From the NCBI GenBank assembly GCA_039707655.1, contig CM077676.1:82795895-82859894 (forward strand): 64,000 nt of DNA, written 5' to 3'. This stretch comes from Elymus sibiricus. Taxonomy: Eukaryota > Streptophyta > Magnoliopsida > Poales > Poaceae. The position numbers were made by a program, and so were the translations under genes. Within the stretch, counting starts at the first letter, position 1, and the number at the start of each line of letters is the position of its first letter. Below the pieces are notes generated by a model that was not told where the DNA came from, ran no database searches, and saw only the letters and a list, made by a program, of their open reading frames with translations. Positions 55,701 through 64,000 of the stretch are shown here, one piece after another.

Positions 55701-56139
55701 TGAAAATGGATCGTAACTTAGGTCCATAGTTTGGCAGTTCAAATTTGCAAAAAATATTAATGCTACCATATTCTGCATCCTAGCACATGCATGCAAATAT
55801 CTTTTCTTTCCGTGGTATATACCCTATTAGGACCCATAAGATCAACTAAAGAATAACACCACTAGAAACCTAAGCTCCGCGAGGAAAACGACATGGACAA
55901 AGGAAGGTTTGAAAGAATGAATCGACATCAAAAGAGCGTGTACTACATTCGACCATCTCTATTGCGCCGTTCAATCGATCGCATTACTCGGCCTCGTCAT
56001 ATTATAGGTGTTCATATATTTTTTCTACATTTAATCAAAATTTCTAATTTTGATTTTTAACTAGAATCACATTGTAACTAAAAGCAGACAGAGTATCAGC
56101 ATACACAATAGACAACTGACGGTCGGGTGGGTGGGGGGT
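55701..56139. other. Intergenic, nothing recognised
   Basis: AT-rich, no supported feature. Confidence 0.4.
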
Positions 56140-57545
56140 GGGGGGGGGGGCGAGAGCTATGTCTCGCATTAAGCGAGATGGAAGGAGCTCTTGCTGAAGG
56201 ATTCCCCCCGCTCGCCACAATACTAGGCTAGACCCATTCGTTCGATCGCTCGTGTTTTCTTCGCTGGTTCTTCGCTTTTGTTTTTTCTTTGAGTTTCTTT
56301 ATTTCATCATCAGTTTTCTTCGGTTTTTCTTTTTTATACGATATTATGAGTTTCTTTGTTTTTTCATCGGTTTTTTCGTTATACTTTGGTTTCCTTTTTT
56401 TAACGGTTTTTTTGCTTTTTACTTGGATTTCTTTGTTTCTTCTTTTTGTTTTCTTTGTTTCATTTTAGTTTTCTTCATTTTTCTTTTGTTTCGTGTACGT
56501 TTTCTTAGTACACAATATATATTTTTAGTGTGCACATGAAACATTTTTTTGATACACATTGAACATTTTTCAAATACATGACCTACATTTTTCTTAAATA
56601 CATGTTTCTGAACACCTTTTCGAATACACGGTCAACATTTTTCAAATACACGTTAAATATCTTTTTAATATATGGTCAACATTTTTTATATACACATTTA
56701 ACATTTCTCAAATGCCTGATCAAATTTTTTCAAATACTTGCTCAAATTTTTTTCACATGCTTGATTAAAATTTATATATACATGCTCAAAAAAATTCATC
56801 ATTTTTTTAATATATAGTCAACATTTTTCTATACACATTTAACCTTTTTCAAATGTTTGATCAATATTTTTCAAATACTTGTTCAACATTTTTTCACATG
56901 CTTGATTAACATTTATATATATGATTAAAAAATTTCTCATTTTTTAAATACATGGTCAACATTTTTTCTATACACATTTAAAAAAAATTGAAATACTTGA
57001 TCTACATTTTTCAAATACTTGCTCAACATTTTTTAAACTGCTTGATTAACATTTTTATATACATGACCATTTCATCATTTTTTAAAACATGGGCAACATT
57101 TTTTCTATACACATTTAACATTATTCAAACGCTTGATTAACATTTTTCAAACACTTGTTCAACATTTTTTATAATGCTTGATTAACATTTTTATATACGT
57201 GATCAAAAAAATTTATCATTTTTTTAATACTTGGTCAACATTTTTTTCTATACACATTTAACATTTTCCGAATGCTTGATTAACATTTTTTAAATACTTT
57301 TTTAATATTTTTCAAATGTTTTTTGTAGAGTGTTTTTTGTAATATATATATTTAGATTATTTTAAGTATAAACAAAAGTACAAAATAAATAAATAAATGA
57401 AAAAGAAAACAGAAAAAGCTTCTTCGGCCTACCGCGCGCGCGGACCGGCCCATCTCGCTCACCCCTTCAGCGAGTTGGAAGCTAGACTCGGTGAATGCAA
57501 GATAGAGGGGCGCCAGATAGACCCTATTTGACGCTCGTTAGCGTC
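56140..57545 (-). repeat. AT-rich array repeat, copy II (inverse of 27.2-28.7 kb)
   Basis: The left edge CGAGAGCTATGTCTCGCATT is the reverse of the right edge of copy I, and the right edge (CTCACCCCTTCAGCGAG) is the reverse of its left edge. Between them lies an irregular array of TTTAACATTT, ACATGGTCAACATTTTTTCT and CTTGATTAACATTTTTATAT units. A poly-G stretch stands at about 56,133-56,150. Confidence 0.6.
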
Positions 57546-58737
57546 GAAAGGTTGTGCTTTCGCTGAGGCGAGCCGCCGATTGGGCCAGTCCATGTACGGG
57601 GTTCGTGTTTTTTCGTTCGCTGCAGCTTCCTTCGCTGTTTCCTGCGGGGGTTTTTTCGTTTTTCTTCTGTGTTTTTTTGTTTCCAGTTTTTTCAATGTTT
57701 TGTCCAGTTTTCAGTGATTTTGTTCTGATTTTTTTTGTTTTGGTTACTTTTTTCCTTTCAGTTTTTTTCTTTTTCGTTTATATTTTTTATTTCTTCTTTC
57801 TTTTTGTGTGTTATATATAAAAGGTTCACCTCCTATTACAAAAATGTTCATCGTATATTAAGAAAATGTTTCACGGGACATTCTGAAAAATTTCGCCATG
57901 CCTTATGAAAATGTTCATCGTGTATTACAAAAATGTTCATCGTACATGATGTCCAAAAACAAATGTTCATTTTACTTTTAACAAAATGTTCACCATATAT
58001 TAAGAACATGTTCATCATACTTTAAAAAAAGTTCATTATGTACTACGCGTATCCCTAGTACTTAAAAATGATTAGCGTATATCACAAAAATGTTGAATGT
58101 TTATTTAAAAAACTTTCAGTGTATATCACAAAAATGTCCAATGTGTATTTAAAAATGGTTGAATTTTGTTGTTGTTTTTATCTTCCGCTGCGCTTAGTTC
58201 TTAAATATTTTTGGAAATTCTTGCTTGCTAGTCTATATAGCTTAGAGATTTGGCCCAGGTCTCGAGCCCATTAGTAGCCCGTCAGCGCCTAGCACCTCTC
58301 CGTTTCGACTGGGAAAAGCCCAAACACATCGACACGGAGCGCAGGAGGCATCGAGTGGAAGTTTGAGTCGCATTCCTCTGCGGACCTCCACAACATCTGC
58401 GCAAACCGCATCATCTCAGCTTCTTCTCTCTGATTCGGCTGGGCTCTGGGCGAGATCACCGTCGAGGTTGGTTTGTGGCTTATAATTTATCTACTTCTGC
58501 CTAGCATTTTACTCCCGCAGCAACAATTTGTACTATCGGTGGGATTGTATTTGATTAAATTGGCAAGAACTCACCGCAACTTCCACCGATCGATCCTTGT
58601 GCAGGTCCACCGATCCATCCTCCCTTCGCCTTCTCTTCTTCCCCTGCAATGTAATTAATACAAACTTCCAAGGAATTTCTTCCTACTGAGTAGCAAACCT
58701 GGAGCAACCATCTGAGGCAGGCAATCTGTTTGACGAA
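57546..58737. other. Intergenic and promoter/leader region of the F-box gene
   Basis: 57,600-57,800 is T-rich. 57,830-58,150 repeats AAAATGTTCATCGT-like units. 58,270-58,737 is GC-richer and probably contains the leader. A GT at about 58,466 and a TGCAG at about 58,600-58,604 could bound a leader intron, but no TATA box is clear. Confidence 0.4.
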
Positions 58738-60710
58738 ATGTCTCTGAAGAAGAAAACCAAAGCCGAGGCCATCGAGGGAGACGCTTCCGCCGCCCTCGAC
58801 CGCCTCAGCGCCCTCCCAGACGACCTCCTCCACAAGGTCATGTCGTTCCTGAGGGCGTGGGAGGTGGCCCGCACCTGCGTGCTCTCGCGCCGCTGGCGCA
58901 ACCTCTGGGCTTCCGCACCCTGCGTCGACCTCCGGGTCTGCTGCAAAGCCCGTCACCGGCATCTCCCCATGCGGTTCGCCAACTTCACCAACCACTTCTT
59001 GCTCCTGCGGGAGGCGTCCGCGCCGCTGGACACCCTCCGGCTCTTGTCCAGCCCCCCACGCCAAGATGTTCCACACATGCCCTACAGCCCCCAGTACGAC
59101 GACGACGGGGAGGATTACTCCTCTGAGGATGTCGAAATGTGGATCCGCGCTGCCATAAACCGCAGGGCTCGGTTCATCCAGCTTAGTCATCATCCAAGGG
59201 ATGATGACCTCTCCGACCTTGACAACGTGCCCCTCATCTCCTGCCACCTCAAACACCTGCATCTATCGGGCACAATGTTGTACGACAAGACACTAAGGCA
59301 GCTCTCTTCTCAGTGCCCTTCTTTGCAAGTCCTGGAGCTCAAGGAGTGCTACCTGGATGGCCCCCACATAACATCTGCCTCGCTTATTTCTTTGACCATG
59401 GTCGAGTGCAGGATCAAGAGGGACCTCACCGTTGCTGCTCCCAACCTCATATCGCTGCGCTGTGTCAATCCATACCACCATGCTCCCTCGTTCGAAAACA
59501 TGCCTTCTCTGGCCACAGGCACAATCATGCTTAATGACTCTTTCTTGCATGATGAGTTTAAAGAGAGGTACACAGAGCCCGATCCAGAGGTATTTGAGTG
59601 TGACAGTGACTCAAATGATGACAGCGATGCTGATAGCGACTTGAGTACATGTGAAGAGTTCTATGGTGATAAAGTTTTAGGTGGCCAAAATGTTATCTGC
59701 AGCCTTTCGAATGCTACAAGTTTGGAGCTGATAGCTGATGCCGAAGAGGTATACATACGAGTCTGTTGCTGATATATCTCTCTTTCAGCATGTTATATTT
59801 GTTCAACTAATATAGATTTGTCGGTTATTTTCTTTGTAGAAAAATTATGTACTTAACGAAACCCTTTTTTTACTGGACATCCAAAATGTGCTATGTGCAC
59901 ATTTTGTGTATTTTTTGCACTCTAATACCAACAGCTGGTTACATACTCACAATCACAACAAGTGACCTGATGAGTTATGGGAAATAATTCTAGCTTTATT
60001 GTAATAAAATTGTAAGCGAAGCACATAGAATATGAGTAGTTTGCCGGGAGCATTTTTTTTTTATCCCTTTTCTTTTCCAATGTTGTATCCTTGTTAGCAT
60101 GTCTACAGTCCAACGGCAACATCCTCTTACACAACTTAATCAGAAGCAAACATTCAGTTACAAATGTCTAATTGCTTGTAGGTTCACTGTGTTATTATTC
60201 TTTTCTTTGGACCGAACTGAACAAATTCACTTGTGTTCCATATGAAGGTGATTCTGAATAGGGAATTGGAAATGTGCCCAATTTTTAGCAACCTCAAGGC
60301 GTTATCCCTTGGTGAATGGTGTATGGCTGATGACTTGCATCCATTGGTTTTGTTCCTGCAGCATGCTCCAAATCTGGAGAGGCTTTTTCTTAAACTTAAA
60401 ACGGTATAAGGATTCTTATACTGCTTATAGTTTGAGCTGTGATAAATTAGTTTGGACATATTTCATGATATTCACTTTGTTCTGCGACAAGGATCATGAG
60501 GAAATAGATGACGATATCAAACCAGAGGGTAGATCATTTGCTTGCAAAAACCTTACAATGGTCAATATAAAATGTCCCAAGGATGATGAAAGAGTTCCTG
60601 TGTTAGCACAGTTCTTCGTGGCTAATGGCATAGCCATGGAAAAGATATCTGTCTATCACCGACCGACTCGCCAACCTCGTGAGTCATGTATTCTTACCAT
60701 ATCTCACTAA
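58738..60710 (+). CDS. F-box/LRR-like protein
   Basis: Exons 58,738-59,748, 60,248-60,403 and 60,492-60,710, phases in register, give about 461 residues, usual for plant F-box/RNI-like proteins. An N-terminal F-box (about residues 20-60) contains LDRLSALPDDLLHKVMSFL and CVLSRRWRNLW; it would bind SKP1 and make the protein the substrate adaptor of an SCF ubiquitin ligase. Leucine-rich repeats follow: LISCHLKHLHLSGTML, SLQVLELKECYLDG, LISLTMVECRIKRDL, then an acidic Ser/Asp-rich insert (about residues 285-310), further LRR-like pieces (LKALSLGEWCM, APNLERLFLKL) and an FBD-like end. No target can be inferred. The ATG is the first after the leader. No stops or frameshifts are seen; 3' exons or UTR may extend past 60,710. 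Confidence 0.8.
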
Positions 60711-62608
60711 AGTCTTACATATTACCACTTTGGTTAAATGATACTAAAGCCACAAAATGTCATTATATTTGCAATGTGAGTCTTACATTGTTACTATTTT
60801 GGTTAAATGATAAGGCTACTGTTTAAACTTGGCGTTTGTTTTTCGAGGTTGATCTGAATGTAAACTTATTTGCTTCCTCACATTTCAACCAGGCCTATTC
60901 TTGGCCATAAGACGCTGATGGGCTGCCGTGTAGGAACTGCAGATTTGGCAGTAAGATCTTACATCCTGATTACATATCTTTTCATCTACTGTAAGGCTTA
61001 CAAGTCTTATCTGATAATGGAAATCATCACTTTGTACTCAACATAGATTTGAGGGACAAGAAACTACCTACATTTCAAAATATTTGGCATCTTTTTTTGT
61101 GCATATCCTAGAGTGACACTTTCACTTTTTTTTACTAATACATCTATAAATATTATGGAAATTTAGTTTTATACTGTAATAATGTTTGTAATAAAAAAAT
61201 CTAACATTACCACCTAAATACACCCAAACTGAACAACAAGAAAGAAATACTCCCTCCGTCCCATAATATAAGAGCGTTTTTGACACTAGTGTAGTGTCAA
61301 AAACGCTCTTATATTATGGGAAAGAGGGAGTAATTGATAAAATACAACTGAATTTGACTGTTCAAGGTGAAAAATGCCAGGTGTTTTGAAACGGGAAAGT
61401 AAAATCTTCCTGCAGCACATTACTGTTATATGGCTTCTGACAATCTATTGTGTACCTGGGAATTTGGAACAATGGAAGGCTATCTTAATGTCAAAATGTT
61501 GTCCATGCAGATGATTCTCTCACACGGCACAGATCATGGCGGCAGAATGGAACAGAGCTTCTGATGCTTCTTTTGAGTAGCTCTGAAGTCGGAACTATGT
61601 GTGCCTCTATGAAACCCTTAAAAGTCAAGACTGTTTTTCTCTAGCGTTGTGAGTTAGCATTATATTATTATATATGATCAAGGTTGGTTTCGTCCTTAGG
61701 CAAGTACTATGAAATGATGTTACCATGGTATTGCGGAATGTTCATACTAACCATGACATTATTGTGGAATGTTCACGCTAAGAGTAGCCAATTTATGATG
61801 TTTTATCGTATATATGGTTCAGCGAAAAATATTATTGGCGGGTTTTGATATTTGATACTCTTGTACGGAATTTTGTAGGTTAATTTGCTTACTAGTCCAA
61901 GCAATTTTGAAGCACCCCATACTTGAGCTTCTATCCCACTACACATTATAATCCTCCCGGAGTATGTAATAATGATTCCTAACAATTTATTAGGCTGCAG
62001 AGAAAGGAAGGGCATGTTTGGTCCATGGACACCCAAAATGTCCAAGACTCTGTGGGCGAATAATTCAAACCTAGTGGTGTAATTAATAACCTAGCGTTAG
62101 TATTTGGTTAAACCCTTTTTGCATGAAATGTTTGAAATGTCTAGTGTATGCAACCAAACACCGTGTAGCGCATCGGCCTAGCCAACGCGAGCCACCAAAC
62201 GTCATAGAGAAATTCTTCCCTAATGCACGCAAACAAAACAAAATACATAACATGATTTTTACTCTGCATTTACTCAGCCAGGCCGAACCGAGTCACATGC
62301 AAAGAAAGAGGCAAGAAACGATGCAGGCAACCAAACACGACCAGACAATGAAAATCAGCCGAGGAAATGGGGTTGCCAACAAAAATCGAAATGGAAAGAG
62401 AGAGGTGAGATTTTTCATTTCGAGAGAATTATTTCTACATATTTTTCACTATTGGTTGCCTAGAAAAGAAACACAAAGTGGAAAAGGCCTCCATAGGACC
62501 CATCGGCAGAGAGCGAACTGTTCGAACCACCCCCGACCCTGACCCCTCTCCTCCTCGCCCTCTCCATCGCTCCCCTCCTCCGCCCGCCCGCCGCCGCCGC
62601 CGCCCGCC
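60711..62608. other. Intergenic between the F-box gene and COX5B
   Basis: No supported gene. It contains a Stowaway MITE (61,250-61,330), and near 62,010-62,340 words such as GGGCATGTTTGGTCC and GCAACCAAACACCGTG that resemble Harbinger-MITE ends without forming a definable pair. The last 100 bases are C/T-rich, as in grass leaders. Confidence 0.45.
61250..61330. mobile_element. Stowaway MITE, near-perfect hairpin (81 bp, TSD TA)
   Basis: CTCCCTCCGTCCCATAATAT at the left and its complement at the right, with flanking TA (61,248-61,249; 61,331-61,332). Almost the whole element is one inverted repeat around ACTAGTGTAGT. This is the Tc1/mariner-type Stowaway end found throughout Triticeae. Confidence 0.85.
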
Positions 62609-63041
62609 ATGTGGAAGCGCGCCGCCTCCCTCCTCCTCGCCCGCAGCACGGCCCTCGCCGCGCAGCGCGCCCCGGCGATCTCGGGATCCGCCGCGGGCGG
62701 CCTCCGCCGCGCGCCCGCCTTCTTCTCCACCCTCGGTAAGCAGTCGCTCCTCGCCACCGTCCCCCGTCCGTCTTCTCAAAAAGCGGCGACCCCGATTTGA
62801 CAGATGAGAGACGTGCGTTTCCGCAGATGTGGGGCAGGCGAGGACGCGGGTGGAGGACGTGATGCCGATCGCCACGGGGCTCGAGCGCGAGGAGATCGAG
62901 GCCGAGCTCCAGGTCCGCCCGCCTCGTCCGTCGTGGCCGCCTTAGGCCTCCTCTCTTGTCACGGTAATCCTCTTTGGGTTTCATCTTCAGGGAAAGAAGA
63001 GGTTTGACATGGACGCCCCCGTCGGCCCATTCGGCACCAAG
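62609..63041 (+). CDS. COX5B: Cytochrome c oxidase subunit 5b, mitochondrial (first three exons)
   Basis: Exons 62,609-62,735, 62,826-62,912 and 62,991-63,041, all with GT/AG borders and matching phases; the gene continues past the window. The first exon encodes an Arg/Ala-rich mitochondrial presequence (MWKRAASLLLARSTALAAQ...AFFSTL). The mature part has TRVEDVMPIATGLEREEIEA, then LQGKKRFDMDAPVGPFGTK, the hallmark of plant COX5b. The protein is a nuclear-encoded subunit of respiratory complex IV in the inner mitochondrial membrane; its C-terminal zinc-binding part (Cys residues) should be in later exons not seen here. No defects in the visible part. Confidence 0.9.
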
Positions 63042-63920
63042 GTCAGCGCTTTCCATTTTTGGTACCATCTGATATGGTTATTTGATCCGCGCGTGATTCC
63101 GTGATTGCATTGTCAAATAGATTAGGATAGATTGTTGTGTCTGCACTGAAATGTTGATGTGTAGTAGTCCTTATACTTGCAGTTATTGCCTTAATGTACT
63201 AGTAATAGTCAGAGACTGGTTTCCTGAAGATAAGTTAGGTATTGCCGTATTGGTGAAAACAATGGCAACTACTCTACTCTAGTTGTAAGTTTCGGGGGAT
63301 ATGACAGATGATATTTTGGTTATTGAATTATGAATTCGTCACAATCGTATATGGAGTTGAGTTTCTCCCTTGGTTCTTTTCGTTGAGCTAGAGGTTGCAC
63401 AGGATTGTAAGGCGAGATACATTGTTTTCTTAGATTCAGTTCAGCTTAGACAACCATGTTTGTTCTTCATATTTTTTTGAAGTCTGTGTTGGTAAAATTA
63501 GTCTGTATGATGCATCCAAATTTGTCTTCTTCTATGAATTTAACATTCTTATGACCTCGTCGTTGCTTTAACATTTTGTGCACTTGTATCAAGCCTTGGC
63601 AATTAGAATTTGCTTCATGCCTAATATATCAGCTGTCTTGGGCTTTTAGCATGTTAAAATACAATTTAGGGGTTGTTGCAAGGGTTAACTTTCTGAATTT
63701 CCAACCACTTGTTCTGACTCTGACCCACCTGTTGAACTTATAATACTTGCAGGCATCTAGAGTTTGCTTTTTGACCGGTCTGTTTTCTATTCCTTTTATG
63801 CTTATTAGTGTTTTTTTGTTCTTGGTTTGTAATATCATGTGAAGACTTTGTTTGTTCATGGAGATATATTTCGTTTGGAAAATCCTGCTTGTTTTATCTG
63901 GTGAGTCTGTTCCTTATCAG
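63042..63920 (+). other. COX5B intron 3, incomplete
   Basis: GTCAGC donor at 63,042. The intron is AT-rich and still open at the window end. No coding sequence found in it. Confidence 0.6.
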
Positions 63921-64000
63921 GCCTCCTTTGGTTTGTAAGAATTTTGTAGGAATTCTATAGGATAGGATTTTCAAAAGAAAAATTCCTTTGGAGCCCTTTG
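63921..64000. mobile_element. Tourist-like MITE end in the COX5B intron (cut by window)
   Basis: GGCCTCCTTTGGTTTGTAAG followed by GAATTTTGTAGGAATTCTAT is a common Triticeae Tourist/Harbinger MITE start. The second end is outside the window. Confidence 0.55.

Noticed and set aside
58555..59262. Minus-strand open frame opposite the F-box exon
   Set aside because: The plus strand has the F-box motif, splice sites and LRRs; the minus frame has no motif.
62435..63068. Minus-strand frames over COX5B exons 1-3
   Set aside because: The plus strand encodes recognisable COX5b with consistent splicing; the minus frames are GC shadows.

Overview
The window looks like a piece of a large, repeat-rich grass genome, most likely Triticeae (wheat, goatgrass or barley type). 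I infer this from GT-AG introns, GC-rich grass first exons, an Angela/WIS-like Copia element, Stowaway and Harbinger MITEs, L1-like LINEs, and layers of nested insertions marked by target-site duplications (TSDs). No bacterial, phage, CRISPR, rRNA or functional tRNA feature is visible. No database search was run; family names rest on recognisable protein motifs and terminal sequences.

Layout. 1-13,515: two Ty3/Gypsy elements, both read on the minus strand. One is a pol-less Tat/Retand-type element with gag and a multi-exon antisense ORF. It is inserted into the 3' end of a gag-pol element that has a 5' LTR, a primer-binding site (PBS), and decayed protease, RT, RNase H and integrase. 14,399-19,426: a Harbinger element (TSD CTA) nested in another Harbinger-type element (TSD TTA). 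The inner one carries a MYB/SANT-like ORF, a transposase tail and an unexpected PB1-like exon. 19,799-25,491: a GC-rich retroposon with a 9-bp TSD, split by an L1-type LINE. 25.8-30.7 kb: MITEs, an AT-rich array and a small duplicated segment. 30,720-41,377: a TAA-flanked Harbinger-like element carrying a GC-rich ORF that is split by a complete Copia element of about 9.45 kb. 41.4-48 kb: the second duplicated segment, a poly-C hairpin, a possible small two-exon gene, a long-TIR Mutator-like element and a CACTA end.

Cellular genes lie in the right third. They are an 11-exon SUT5-type sucrose transporter (50,782-54,150, +), an F-box/LRR-like gene (58,738-60,710, +), and the first three exons of the nuclear gene for cytochrome c oxidase subunit 5b (62,609-63,041, +, running off the window). 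They are separate transcription units, and nothing suggests they work together. A LINE fragment and an inverted copy of the 27-kb AT-rich array lie between the first two.

The most informative points are these. The sucrose transporter has lost one splice acceptor, and the affected intron is an open, in-frame stretch. The same gene departs from the SUT consensus at several otherwise near-invariant positions. The Gypsy element shows antisense coding with hairpin-bearing introns. A PB1-like exon sits inside a Harbinger element. A transposon-borne ORF stays in frame across a 9.45-kb Copia insertion.
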